Notes: a model not told the origin generated them from the sequence alone. A DNA stretch of 64,000 nucleotides from Jeotgalibacillus haloalkalitolerans (GCF_034427455.1 NZ_JAXQNN010000001.1:434001-498000); one strand, 5' to 3'. Numbered from the stretch's first letter, positions 50,856-59,262 are shown. Program-made: numbers and translations.

Positions 50856-52012
50856 AGTTATTTTATGAAAATGTAAATCTACAAACCTTTCAGGCGACAA
50901 AATTGGATGAGGGAACAGATGAACAGGGGCGGCGCTATATTGTGCTGGATCAAACCGCTTTTTACCCGACAGGCGGAGGACAGCCTCATGACACGGGTCT
51001 ACTGAATCAGGCGCGCGTCTATGATGTGGAAGAGGTGGACGGGACAGTCAGACATTATATAGAAGGAACAGATCCGTTACTTGAAACCGTGCATGGTGAA
51101 ATTGACTGGAACCGCCGTTTTGACCATATGCAGCAGCATGCAGGACAGCATATCCTGTCTGCAGCTTTTGAAAATAACTTTGACTTAAAGACCGTCAGCT
51201 TTCATTTAGGAGAAGAGGTCTGCTCAATTGATCTGGAGACGGAGGGTGTCAGCAGTGAATTGCTTGCGGCTGCAGAGGATCAGGCAAATGAGCTGGTACT
51301 TGATAACAGACCGATTGAGACAAAATGGGTGAGTAAAGAAGAACTCGCACAGTATCCGCTCAGAAAAGAAGTAGCTGTCTCTGACGATATCAGACTCGTG
51401 ATCATTCCTGAAGCGGATTATAACGGCTGCGGCGGAACGCATCCAACCTCTACAGGCCAGGTGGGTACAATCAAAATTCTTCACACTGAAAAGCAGCGCG
51501 GGCACACGAGGGTTTATTTTGTCTGCGGGAAGAGAGTGAACAACCAGCTTGGTGAAAAGAATGAAGTGATCCAGGCACTCACTGCTAAAATGAGCGCTCC
51601 TCAGGAAAAGCTCAAGGATGCTGCAGACCGGCTTCTTGATCAGAACCGTCAGCTTGAAAAGACAGTAGATGAGCTTAAAGATCAGCTGCTTTCATTCGAG
51701 GCGAAACAGTATACAGAAGATGTAGTCAAAGAAATCTTCACTGACCGCCCGGTTTCAGAACTTCAGAAGCTTGCTAAGATGATCGTTAATGAAGAGAAAA
51801 CCGTTCTTTTTGTAAATGAAACAGATGACAAACTTCAGCTCGTTTGCGGAAGGGGCGCTAACGTGGAAGTGAATATGAATCAGCTTGTTAAATCTGTCCT
51901 GCCGCTGATCAACGGCAGAGGAGGCGGCAAGCCGGACTTTGCTCAGGGTGGTGGAGAAAAGCTGGTGTCAGCAGCTGAACTTTTAGAAGCATGTGCAGCG
52001 GAATTACTATAA
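50852..52012 (+). CDS. Alanyl-tRNA editing protein AlaX-L with DHHA1 domain
   Basis: A 386-residue stand-alone editing protein homologous to the editing half of AlaRS. Zinc/catalytic residues are visible in HAGQHILSA (about residue 95) and CGGTH (about residue 193), followed by a coiled coil (ADRLLDQNRQLEKTVDELKDQ, in part) and a C-terminal DHHA1 domain ending INGRGGGKPDFAQGGG. It hydrolyses mischarged Ser- or Gly-tRNA(Ala). GTG start within the GTGA overlap of the CBS gene. Confidence 0.92.
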   Translation: MKLFYENVNLQTFQATKLDEGTDEQGRRYIVLDQTAFYPTGGGQPHDTGLLNQARVYDVEEVDGTVRHYIEGTDPLLETVHGEIDWNRRFDHMQQHAGQHILSAAFENNFDLKTVSFHLGEEVCSIDLETEGVSSELLAAAEDQANELVLDNRPIETKWVSKEELAQYPLRKEVAVSDDIRLVIIPEADYNGCGGTHPTSTGQVGTIKILHTEKQRGHTRVYFVCGKRVNNQLGEKNEVIQALTAKMSAPQEKLKDAADRLLDQNRQLEKTVDELKDQLLSFEAKQYTEDVVKEIFTDRPVSELQKLAKMIVNEEKTVLFVNETDDKLQLVCGRGANVEVNMNQLVKSVLPLINGRGGGKPDFAQGGGEKLVSAAELLEACAAELL

Positions 52013-52092
52013 AACAAGGTTGGAAAAAAAGTGAATTTATAACCTCTCATTATTGAAATTAACCTTAGTGAAGCGCAGCGAAACGACTTTAA

Positions 52093-52129
52093 GAGGCTGA
52101 GACATTTCTATGTCCCGGCCTCGTTTTTT
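52093..52129. terminator. Terminator between AlaX and the convergent GNAT gene
   Basis: GAGGCTGAGACAT (52093-52105) pairs with ATGTCCCGGCCTC (52110-52122, two G-U), then GTTTTTT. Confidence 0.9.
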
Positions 52130-52790
52130 AAAGCCTTTTCCAATAACGATTATGTCCGTCAAACGTGCCTGCTGATTCAAAGCCGCGTTTCTGATAAAAA
52201 CGGTTCAGTTCTCCATTTGCTTCCACGCAGTCCAGCATCAGAACCTCGCCTTCAAAGTTTTCTTCAATCCAGGACAGGCATGCGCTGCCGATCCCTTCTT
52301 TTCTGATCTGCGGATACACAGCCAGCCTGTGAAGATACAGTCCATCCTGATCAATCCGCTCCTTCCAGATATGTTCATCCCAGGAATCAGGTCCTCTTCT
52401 CAGCGTGAATGTACCAATTAACTCATCTTTTTCATAAACCGCATATGTATTTCCTGCTAATATATCTTTTCTGATCTCAGCGTCTTCACCACCGGATAAC
52501 AGGTAACTCCACTGGGGAATGCCCTCACTTTTCAGTATACCGGCACAATGCTTCAGTAAAGAGAGTATCTCATTATAACTTGCTTCTGTTGCTTTTTGAT
52601 AAGTAATCACCCTGCCGCCTCTCATCATAGAAAAATGCTGCTGGGCTTTTTGTGTGTCAGCGGTATTGTCCTGAATCAGTCCCTTTCCAAGTACTGATCG
52701 GTTAATGCCTTCTGTTACAGCGCTGCGAATCACCAGAAATAATATAACGAAAGATATAGTGGTGCCGAAAATGATCATCAGGATCTCCAT
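52128..52790 (-). CDS. GNAT acetyltransferase with N-terminal membrane anchor
   Basis: A 220-residue protein: an N-terminal transmembrane helix (LMIIFGTTISFVILFLVI), about 40 linker residues, then a GNAT domain with acetyl-CoA motif YPQIRKEGIGSACL (about residues 158-171) and NRFYQKRGFESAG. AAAGGAGG precedes ATG 52790. A membrane anchor is uncommon for a GNAT enzyme. Its stop codon region overlaps the terminator. Substrate unknown. Confidence 0.8.
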   Translation of the reverse strand: MEILMIIFGTTISFVILFLVIRSAVTEGINRSVLGKGLIQDNTADTQKAQQHFSMMRGGRVITYQKATEASYNEILSLLKHCAGILKSEGIPQWSYLLSGGEDAEIRKDILAGNTYAVYEKDELIGTFTLRRGPDSWDEHIWKERIDQDGLYLHRLAVYPQIRKEGIGSACLSWIEENFEGEVLMLDCVEANGELNRFYQKRGFESAGTFDGHNRYWKRL

Positions 52791-52969
52791 ACAGTTCCTC
52801 CTTTACCATTTTATATCTATTCAATCCTACCTCAGCCAGCAGTCGGCGACAATATCTCTTCAGCAATGATAGATGAGAAGTTTTAAACATTATTTTTCTA
52901 ACAAATTGTTTCTATCACAATACGCTTATGTATTATTTTTGAATTTAATTGAAATATTATGATTTTTAG

Positions 52970-52996
52970 TTTTAAACATCATGATGTGCTGGGTAT
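52970..52996 (+). promoter_or_regulatory. Sigma-B-like promoter of the gas vesicle operon
   Basis: TTTTAA (52970-52975), a 15-bp spacer and GGGTAT (52991-52996). The -10 box is a perfect sigma-B match, the -35 box is one base off. It lies 75 bp before gvpA; no equally good sigma-A promoter is seen in the 280-bp gap. Confidence 0.5.
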
Positions 52997-53070
52997 ACAC
53001 TGAGTAGTATGCATAGCAAATGGTACCAAACGGCTTAGGGCACACAGATATAGAGAAAAGGAGGGTTTGG

Positions 53071-53325
53071 ATGGCGATACAAAAAAGTACGGACAGTTCG
53101 AGTCTGGCAGAAGTCATTGACCGGATTCTTGATAAAGGAATTGTCATTGATGCATTTGTCAGAGTGTCGCTCGTAGGAATTGAAATTCTGACGGTTGAAG
53201 CACGTATTGTCATTGCGAGTGTTGATACGTGGCTGCGTTATGCAGAAGCGGTCGGCTTGCTGCGTGATGATGTACAGGAAGCAGGTCTGACGTCCAGAGA
53301 TGGTCAGACACAATACAGTTACTAA
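53071..53325 (+). CDS. gvpA: Gas vesicle structural protein GvpA
   Basis: An 84-residue rib protein. The conserved GvpA core is visible: [30 protein letters not shown] in part, then [21 protein letters not shown]. It polymerises into the hydrophobic shell of the gas vesicle. ATG 53071 has AAAGGAGGG upstream; the frame extends further 5' but without a ribosome-binding site. First gene of the gvp operon, in the same order as in Bacillus megaterium. Confidence 0.97.
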   Translation: MAIQKSTDSSSLAEVIDRILDKGIVIDAFVRVSLVGIEILTVEARIVIASVDTWLRYAEAVGLLRDDVQEAGLTSRDGQTQYSY

Positions 53326-53349
53326 TTATGGAGCAGAAAGGTGAGGGAA

Positions 53350-53817
53350 ATGGCTGAGAAGGATAAAGAAAAAGAAGTGAAAAAAACACAGGATGAGAAT
53401 TCGGAATCATCTGAACATTCATCAGTTAATCTCGCATTACTGGGCGGGATTGTCGGAGCGGGAATTGGCCTGCTGTCCAATTCTGAAGCAAATAAGAGAA
53501 TAATGAAGCGGCTTGGTGAATCTGAAATGATCAGACTCGCAGGCGCTGAATTTAAAAAGACTGCAACGGACCTGTTAAGAGAACAGGCGCTCAACAGTTT
53601 TAAGGATGTTGCAAAAGGCACTTCAGAATCAGTCAGCTCAGCGAAAGATGAATCGAATGATGAGCTTGAGGACATCAAAAATGAAAATAAGCAATTAAAC
53701 GACCGTCTTGACCGGATTGAAGAAATGCTTGGTCAATTAGCTGAATCGAAAAGTTCAACACAGAAAAAGACCGCCTCAGGATCCAAGAGCAGCTCAACAA
53801 ACTCCAGAAAGAGCTGA
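53350..53817 (+). CDS. gvpP: Gas vesicle protein GvpP
   Basis: A 155-residue protein: charged N-terminus, a glycine-zipper-like hydrophobic stretch (LALLGGIVGAGIGLLSNSEA), then a helical part (SEMIRLAGAEFKKTATDLLRE) and a coiled coil with Ser/Lys-rich tail. Position and layout match GvpP of B. megaterium. ATG at 53350 preferred, with GAAAGG upstream. Function within vesicle assembly is not established. Confidence 0.85.
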   Translation: MAEKDKEKEVKKTQDENSESSEHSSVNLALLGGIVGAGIGLLSNSEANKRIMKRLGESEMIRLAGAEFKKTATDLLREQALNSFKDVAKGTSESVSSAKDESNDELEDIKNENKQLNDRLDRIEEMLGQLAESKSSTQKKTASGSKSSSTNSRKS

Positions 53818-53850
53818 TGCGCCTTTTTAACAGGAAAAGAGGTGTGAGCA

Positions 53851-54240
53851 TTGTCTATTAAAAGCAAGATTGCAGGGAAAGTCGTCGAGAAAGCAAAGGA
53901 CAATATGGTTGAAAATATGCAGGACAAAGCAGAGGATGCCTCAGAAGAACTGAGTGACGCGAAAAATGAAAACGCTGATAAAGTTCACAGCAAAGCTGAA
54001 TCTGCGAAAGACAAGGCACAGAATGCCCTCTTGTCAGTAAAAGATAAGCTGGGTGACGCCACTGAAAAAGGCGAAGAGCTTCAGGAAAAAGTATCAGGTA
54101 ATAAAAAACGTAAAAAAGTCAAAGGGATTAATGATATTAAAGGTATCAGCAATCTGAAAAGTTACCGTGATGTAAAAAGCTCCAATGATGTTAAAAGTTC
54201 TTACGACATTAAACATTATTCGGATATTGAAGAAGATTAG
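53851..54240 (+). CDS. gvpQ: Gas vesicle protein GvpQ
   Basis: A 129-residue, very hydrophilic helical protein (KDNMVENMQDKAEDASEEL, AKDKAQNALLSVKDKLGDA). The C-terminus has short repeats of the form D-V/I-K-S/G (YRDVKSSNDVKSSYDIKHY). TTG start after AGAGGTGTGAG. Identified mainly by position between gvpP and gvpB; non-essential in studied clusters. Confidence 0.78.
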   Translation: MSIKSKIAGKVVEKAKDNMVENMQDKAEDASEELSDAKNENADKVHSKAESAKDKAQNALLSVKDKLGDATEKGEELQEKVSGNKKRKKVKGINDIKGISNLKSYRDVKSSNDVKSSYDIKHYSDIEED

Positions 54241-54255
54241 GAAGGGGATATTCAC

Positions 54256-54522
54256 ATGGCCATTCAAAAAAGTACAGACAGTTCAAGCTTAGCAGAGGTT
54301 ATCGACCGTATTTTAGATAAAGGAATTGTGATTGATGCATTTGTCCGCGTTTCAGTTGTGGGAATTGAAATTCTGACAGTTGAAGCTCGTATTGTCATTG
54401 CGAGTGTGGATACATGGTTGCGTTATGCAGAAGCGGTTGGCCTGTTACGTGACGATGTACAAGAGGAAGGCAGATTCCTTTCGGGTAACAGGGAGCGGAG
54501 CGAAGCAGGATTCAGTCTATAA
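54256..54522 (+). CDS. gvpB: Gas vesicle structural protein GvpB (second GvpA-type)
   Basis: An 88-residue near duplicate of GvpA. The first ~71 residues differ essentially only in VSLVG to VSVVG, whereas the C-terminal tails are unrelated (GvpA ends [11 protein letters not shown]; this ends [13 protein letters not shown]). At the DNA level the two copies differ by many synonymous changes, so the duplication is old and the protein is under strong constraint. Major shell protein. Confidence 0.95.
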   Translation: MAIQKSTDSSSLAEVIDRILDKGIVIDAFVRVSVVGIEILTVEARIVIASVDTWLRYAEAVGLLRDDVQEEGRFLSGNRERSEAGFSL

Positions 54523-54548
54523 TTCTTGAACGTTAGGCGGAGATGGTG

Positions 54549-54815
54549 ATGGAAATCAAAAAAATCATGAAAAATACTTCAGACTTTTTCGATGAGCATG
54601 TAGCACCTGTTCACAAGATTACAGCAGTTGAACAGACAGAGAATGAAGGCTGGAAGCTGGTCGTAGAAGTCATTGAGGAAAAGGAATATATGAAGCGTTA
54701 TGCAAAGGATGAAATGGTTGGCGTGTATGATGTGTATCTCAATAAAAGCGCTGAAATCATTTCCTTTGTCAGACGGGAAATCCGTTACAGAAGCGCAGTG
54801 AATATTGAACAGTAA
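54549..54815 (+). CDS. gvpR: Gas vesicle protein GvpR (GvpO family)
   Basis: An 88-residue protein of the GvpO type (ENEGWKLVVEVIEEKEYMKRY; VYLNKSAEIISFVRREIRY). ATG 54549 preferred, with GGCGGAG upstream; an ATG two codons earlier also exists. In B. megaterium gvpR is followed by gvpN; here gvpF begins 22 nt after the stop. Confidence 0.9.
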   Translation: MEIKKIMKNTSDFFDEHVAPVHKITAVEQTENEGWKLVVEVIEEKEYMKRYAKDEMVGVYDVYLNKSAEIISFVRREIRYRSAVNIEQ

Positions 54816-54837
54816 TGTTTGAAAAGGAGCCGGGGTC

Positions 54838-55596
54838 ATGAGTGAGACAGGTACTTATATATTTTGCGGGATTCAGTCGGAAAAGCCGCTTGAAGGGCTT
54901 TCAGTAGAGCTTGAAGGTGAGACGCGTGAGCTGTATACCATTCATTATAAAGATGCAGCCATGGTAGCGGCTAAAGCACCGATGAAAATTTATCATCCGA
55001 AAAAAGACAATCTGATGATGCACCAGAAAGTTGTATCACAGGTGATGGAGCACTATGACACGGTCATTCCGGTCAGCTTTGGGAACGTTTTTAAAACGGA
55101 TGATGACGTTGCTGTATTGCTTGAGAACCTGTATCCGCAATTCAGCAAACTTTTTCCGGAGATCAAAGGAAAGATTGAAGTCGGCTTAAAAGCGATCGGC
55201 AAACAGAACTGGCTTGAACAGCAGGCCCGTGAAAATCCTGAGATCAGTAAAGCGCAGAAGTCAGCAGCAGGTAAATCTGAAGCAGCCGCTTATTATGACC
55301 GGATCAAACTTGGCGGAGCCGCCCAGAATCTCTTTAAATCCCTTCAAAAAGAGATGGAAAGAGAAATGTTTGAACCGCTCAACGAGATTGCAGTGGCGTC
55401 AAAAAAGAACGACCCTATCAGTGAAAAAATGCTGTTAAATGCAGCTTTTCTAATTGATCGTGATCAGGAAAAAGCATTCGATCAGAAGGTCAATGAGATC
55501 CATGACAAGTGGCAGGACAGACTCGACTTCAGCTACAGCGGACCATGGGCAGCTTATAATTTCGTCAACATCAAATTAACAGTGGAGGACGGCTGA
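54838..55596 (+). CDS. gvpF: Gas vesicle protein GvpF (GvpL/GvpF family)
   Basis: A 252-residue GvpF/L protein: N-terminal GTYIFCGIQSEKP, the PVSFGNVFKTDDDV motif near residue 80 and the C-terminal DFSYSGPWAAYNFVNIKL typical of the family. GvpF contacts GvpA and acts in nucleation of the vesicle. AAAGGAG precedes the ATG. Confidence 0.95.
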   Translation: MSETGTYIFCGIQSEKPLEGLSVELEGETRELYTIHYKDAAMVAAKAPMKIYHPKKDNLMMHQKVVSQVMEHYDTVIPVSFGNVFKTDDDVAVLLENLYPQFSKLFPEIKGKIEVGLKAIGKQNWLEQQARENPEISKAQKSAAGKSEAAAYYDRIKLGGAAQNLFKSLQKEMEREMFEPLNEIAVASKKNDPISEKMLLNAAFLIDRDQEKAFDQKVNEIHDKWQDRLDFSYSGPWAAYNFVNIKLTVEDG

Positions 55597-55601
55597 TAAC
55601 C

Positions 55602-55862
55602 GTGATTCATAAACTGGTGACGGCACCGATCAATATGGTCATTAAAATCGGTGAAAAAGTAAAAGAAGAAGCAGATAAAGAACTGTACGATCTAAATACA
55701 ATCCAGCAAAAGCTGATCCAGCTTCAAATGATGTATGAGCTTGAAGAAATTCCTGAAGAAGTCTATCAGGAAAAGGAAGAAGAGCTTCTCATCCGCTACG
55801 AAATCGCAAAACAGCGTGAAATGGAACAGTGGGAGCGTATGACTGAAAAGAAAGAAGGGTGA
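55602..55862 (+). CDS. gvpG: Gas vesicle protein GvpG
   Basis: An 86-residue helical, acidic protein of the GvpG family (HKLVTAPINMVIKIGEKVKEEADKEL in part; YELEEIPEEVYQEKEEELL). GTG start 5 nt after gvpF; its stop overlaps the start region of gvpL. Accessory assembly factor. Confidence 0.93.
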   Translation: MIHKLVTAPINMVIKIGEKVKEEADKELYDLNTIQQKLIQLQMMYELEEIPEEVYQEKEEELLIRYEIAKQREMEQWERMTEKKEG

Positions 55863-55864
55863 TT

Positions 55865-56668
55865 ATGGGGGAATTGCTTTATCTATATGCATGTGTTCCA
55901 TCGAAAGAAATGACCACACTTCCTGACCTGACAGGGTTTGACGGTGAAGGGAAGTTGCACACGATTCAATCCGGCTCAATTACTGCAGTGATCTGTGAGC
56001 TTGATTCAGAGGCCTATCATGAAGACGTGCTGAAGGACAAGGTTGAAAATGATATGCAGTGGCTTCAGGAGAAAGCGTTTCATCATCATGAAACAGTACT
56101 CGCGCTTTCAAAGCTGTATACAGTCATTCCATTAAAGTTCAGCACAATCTATAAAAGTGAGGACAGTCTAAAACGGACACTGACTGAAAATGAGTCCAGA
56201 ATGAATGACATTTTTGACCTGCTGGACGGCAATGAAGAATGGAATCTTAAAATCTATTGTGATGATCAAACGTTAAAAGAGCAGGTCAGCAAAAGTAATC
56301 CGGTAATTGAAAAAAAGCGTGAGGAGATCAGCCAGCTTTCTAAAGGAAAGCAGTTCTTTGAGCTGAAAAAACTCGACAAGCTCGTTGAAACTGAGCTCGA
56401 GCAGGAGAAAAACCGGGTCAGTGAGCAGGTGCACGAAGAATTGAAAAAGCTTGTACTTCAAGGGAATGTAAAGCGTACCTGGAGCAGTGAGGTGACAGGT
56501 GCCGATAAAAAAATGACCTGGAACAGCGTGTACTTAATTTCGAAAGAGGATGTCGAAAGCTTTCTTGAGAAAGTACAGTCATATGATCAGGAAATGCAGG
56601 AAACAGGATGGCAGCTTGAAGCGTCAGGACCGTGGCCAGCTTACCATTTTTCAAGTTTCCAAACGTGA
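55865..56668 (+). CDS. gvpL: Gas vesicle protein GvpL (GvpL/GvpF family)
   Basis: A 267-residue paralogue of GvpF (LLYLYACVPSKE at the start, VIPLKFSTIYKSEDSL near residue 85, LEASGPWPAYHFSSF at the end). A GTG 6 nt upstream, within the gvpG stop, is an alternative start. GvpL interacts with several accessory Gvp proteins in studied systems. Confidence 0.94.
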   Translation: MGELLYLYACVPSKEMTTLPDLTGFDGEGKLHTIQSGSITAVICELDSEAYHEDVLKDKVENDMQWLQEKAFHHHETVLALSKLYTVIPLKFSTIYKSEDSLKRTLTENESRMNDIFDLLDGNEEWNLKIYCDDQTLKEQVSKSNPVIEKKREEISQLSKGKQFFELKKLDKLVETELEQEKNRVSEQVHEELKKLVLQGNVKRTWSSEVTGADKKMTWNSVYLISKEDVESFLEKVQSYDQEMQETGWQLEASGPWPAYHFSSFQT

Positions 56669-56680
56669 GGATGACACACA

Positions 56681-56959
56681 ATGTCACTTAGAGAAGATAT
56701 AGAAAATAAAGAAATTGCACTGATCGATATTCTGGACGTCATTCTTGATAAAGGTGTGGCAATTAAAGCGGATCTCATCATTTCCATTGCCGGCATTGAC
56801 CTTGTCTACCTTGATCTGAGGCTGCTCGTCGCATCAGTAGAATCACTCGTTCAGGCACAGGCTGAAGGTAAAACAGTTACATCAGCGCAATTCGATATGC
56901 AAAAGGAGGCGCTTTTGGATGCAACAGGTCAACCCGACAAGCGGAAAGATCAACCTTGA
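56681..56959 (+). CDS. gvpS: Gas vesicle protein GvpS (GvpA/J-like)
   Basis: A 92-residue protein with a GvpA-like core (IALIDILDVILDKGVAIKA; YLDLRLLVASVESLV) and a polar tail. This is the GvpS minor component of Bacillus-type clusters. Its last 41 nt overlap the start of gvpK. Confidence 0.9.
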   Translation: MSLREDIENKEIALIDILDVILDKGVAIKADLIISIAGIDLVYLDLRLLVASVESLVQAQAEGKTVTSAQFDMQKEALLDATGQPDKRKDQP

Positions 56960-57203
56960 TCCGGATAAAGCGGAACATGGACTTGCCCAGCTCGTACTGA
57001 CAGTCGTCGAACTGCTCAGGCAGATTGTAGAACGTCACGCAATCCGCCGCGTGGAAGGCGGTACATTGTCTGACGAAGAGATTGAAAGGCTTGGGGAAGC
57101 ACTCATGAATCTGGAAGAAAAGATGGAAGAATTAAGAGAGGTATTCGGCTTGGAAGCTGAAGATCTGAATATTGATCTCGGTCCACTCGGCAGTCTGCTT
57201 TAA
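56919..57203 (+). CDS. gvpK: Gas vesicle protein GvpK
   Basis: A 94-residue protein of the GvpK family (GLAQLVLTVVELLRQIVERHAIRRV in part; LSDEEIERLGEALMNLEEKM). AAAGGAGG precedes the ATG inside gvpS. Required for vesicle formation in known systems. Confidence 0.93.
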   Translation: MQQVNPTSGKINLDPDKAEHGLAQLVLTVVELLRQIVERHAIRRVEGGTLSDEEIERLGEALMNLEEKMEELREVFGLEAEDLNIDLGPLGSLL

Positions 57204-57218
57204 ACAGGAGGTTACACA

Positions 57219-57524
57219 ATGGCAGTCGAACATAATATGCAATCCAGTACGATTGTGGATGTGCTCGAGAAAGTGCTTGATAAAGGGGTCGTCATCGCAG
57301 GTGATATCACGGTCGGCATTGCTGATATCGAACTGCTTACAATTAAAATCAGACTGATCGTCGCATCAGTGGATAAAGCCAAGGAAATCGGGCTCGACTG
57401 GTGGGAATCTGATCCTTACTTAAGCTCAAAAGCAATTGATCAAAATACAAAAGCAATTGAACAGGAAAATAAAGAACTGAGAGAAAGACTGCAGGCACTC
57501 GAAAATAAAATAGAAGCTAAATAA
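57219..57524 (+). CDS. gvpJ: Gas vesicle protein GvpJ
   Basis: A 101-residue GvpA-like minor component (TIVDVLEKVLDKGVVIAGD; IELLTIKIRLIVASVDKAKEI) with a C-terminal coiled coil (KAIEQENKELRERLQALENK). ACAGGAGG precedes the ATG. Thought to act in early nucleation of conical tips. Confidence 0.92.
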   Translation: MAVEHNMQSSTIVDVLEKVLDKGVVIAGDITVGIADIELLTIKIRLIVASVDKAKEIGLDWWESDPYLSSKAIDQNTKAIEQENKELRERLQALENKIEAK

Positions 57525-57551
57525 TATTAGCGCAAACAGGAGGAAGTTAAT

Positions 57552-58829
57552 ATGGCAGATGAAACGAAATTGGACAATCAGGAAAACAGCGAAGAATCAT
57601 CAGGAAAAAGCAAAAGCACAATCGGCCGCTCAATTGCGGGTGGATTAATCGGAGCCTCTCTTGGCTACCTTGCTACACCTCAAAACGGTAAGCGTCTTAT
57701 CAGCAGCCTTGACGCTGATAAACTTAAATCTAAAAGCTCAGATATCACACAGGCAGCAAAAGATAAATCTAAGAAAACTACTGATTCTATTAAAAACTCT
57801 GCGAAAAGCCTTTTCGGACGAGATAAAGATGAAGACGACGATTATGATGAAGATGCAGATGTATCTGCTGAAAAGCAGGATGAAGACAGCGATGAAACGT
57901 ATCTTGATTCAGGTCTGAAAAAGGGCGAAAAAGGCAAGAAGGATCAGGACGACGAAGATGATGACAATGACGATGACAAGCTTGAAAACTTGGATGACAA
58001 AGAAGTTAAGAAAGAAAAGAAAAAGAGAAAGAGAAAAAAGAAGGGCAAAGATGCAAATGATGATGTCAATAAGAGACTTGACCGTCTTGAAAAAATGATC
58101 TCTCAGCTTGCTGAAGGAGAAGACCCAGACGTTGAGGACGATGAAGAAGATGAGGATCAGGACCAGGATAAAGACAAGCTTGAAAACATGAATGATAAAG
58201 AGGTTAAGAGAGAAAAGAAAAAGAGAAAGAGAAAGAAAAAAGGCAAAGATGCAAATGATGATGTGCATAAGAGACTTGACAGCCTTGAAAAACTGATCGC
58301 CCAGCTTGCTGAAAATCAGGGATCTGACGATGAGGATGAAGAGGACGATGAAGAAGACAACGAGCTGGAAAACGACAACGAAGTGAACGAAGACGAGAAG
58401 GATGAAAATGATTCTTCAGATGATGACGCAGATGAAAAAGACGGCGATGATACTGAAGATGATGAAGATGAAGATAATGATACTGAAGATGATGAAGACG
58501 AAGATGAAGAAGATGACGACACCGAAGAAGATAACGATGAAGATGAAGACGATGACGACAGCGACGAGGATGAGGAAGTAGAAGACGAAGAAGAGGACAA
58601 GAAAGAGAAGAAGGACGAGAAAGACAAAGAAGACGAGGAAGAAGAAAAAGAAGACAAGAAAGAAGATAAAAAGAAAGCACCAGCAAAAAAATCAACAGCC
58701 AAGAAAACGGCATCTAAAAGTACAAGCACTAAAAGTAAGCCAAGAAAGAAACGGACACCAGCAAAGAAGAGCACGACAAAGAAAACAGGCGGTACAACCG
58801 TTTCAAGTAACGACGATACGAAGTCATAG
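57552..58829 (+). CDS. gvpT: Gas vesicle protein GvpT, expanded form
   Basis: A 425-residue protein. N-terminal glycine-zipper/YtxH-like segment (SIAGGLIGASLGYLATPQNG); two tandem 66-residue repeats, each with a KEKKKRKRKKKGKD block and a NKRLDRLEKMISQL-type coiled coil; about 140 residues of almost only Asp/Glu/Lys; and a histone H1-like tail (PAKKSTAKKTASKS and PAKKSTTKKTGG). The family member in B. megaterium is much shorter as I recall it, so the repeat and acidic part look expanded. AGGAGG precedes the ATG. Function unknown. Confidence 0.85.
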   Translation: MADETKLDNQENSEESSGKSKSTIGRSIAGGLIGASLGYLATPQNGKRLISSLDADKLKSKSSDITQAAKDKSKKTTDSIKNSAKSLFGRDKDEDDDYDEDADVSAEKQDEDSDETYLDSGLKKGEKGKKDQDDEDDDNDDDKLENLDDKEVKKEKKKRKRKKKGKDANDDVNKRLDRLEKMISQLAEGEDPDVEDDEEDEDQDQDKDKLENMNDKEVKREKKKRKRKKKGKDANDDVHKRLDSLEKLIAQLAENQGSDDEDEEDDEEDNELENDNEVNEDEKDENDSSDDDADEKDGDDTEDDEDEDNDTEDDEDEDEEDDDTEEDNDEDEDDDDSDEDEEVEDEEEDKKEKKDEKDKEDEEEEKEDKKEDKKKAPAKKSTAKKTASKSTSTKSKPRKKRTPAKKSTTKKTGGTTVSSNDDTKS

Positions 58830-58848
58830 TCAGGAAGGGGCAGTGAAG

Positions 58849-59226
58849 ATGAAGGATAATGTACTGGAGTCATTCGTGCAGGCTGCAAACAAGTATGATT
58901 TCACACTTGATATCAGTCTGAATATAAATGGAGCTGTCGTAACAGGGACGATGATTTCTGCAGGTGAGTATTTCAAAGCTTTAAGTGAAGAATTTGCTGA
59001 AGGAAATGAAGTGGCTGAAAAGCTGGCAGAACAGTTATCTGAAACAGGAGAAAATGCTGAGTCAAATGCCGGATCAGAGGCTAACTTTATTCATCTGAAG
59101 GATACAAAAATCTATAATGGTGACAGCAAAGCCACACCATCAAGAGGGAAAATCCTCTGGCGTGGTAAGCTTGAGGAAGTAGATGGTTTTTTCCTTGGTA
59201 AAATTTCATCAGGCAGTTCTAAATAA
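58849..59226 (+). CDS. gvpU: Gas vesicle accessory protein GvpU
   Basis: A 125-residue soluble protein (FVQAANKYDFTLDISLNING; GTMISAGEYFKALSEEF), last gene of the operon and of GvpU type. ATG 58849 is preferred (GAAGGGG upstream) over GTG 58843. In B. megaterium GvpU influences vesicle clustering. A terminator follows. Confidence 0.88.
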   Translation: MKDNVLESFVQAANKYDFTLDISLNINGAVVTGTMISAGEYFKALSEEFAEGNEVAEKLAEQLSETGENAESNAGSEANFIHLKDTKIYNGDSKATPSRGKILWRGKLEEVDGFFLGKISSGSSK

Positions 59227-59260
59227 AAAACAGAGCGTCCTTTATGGGCGCTCTGTTTTT
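59226..59260. terminator. Bidirectional terminator after gvpU
   Basis: AAAAACAGAGCG (59226-59237) pairs with CGCTCTGTTTTT (59249-59260). Confidence 0.9.
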
Positions 59261-59262
59261 GG

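Noticed and set aside
57909-58888. Long minus-strand open frames opposite gvpT
   Set aside because: They encode runs of Ser, Leu or Phe produced by reading the complement of Asp/Glu/Lys codons; no ribosome-binding site and no family resemblance.
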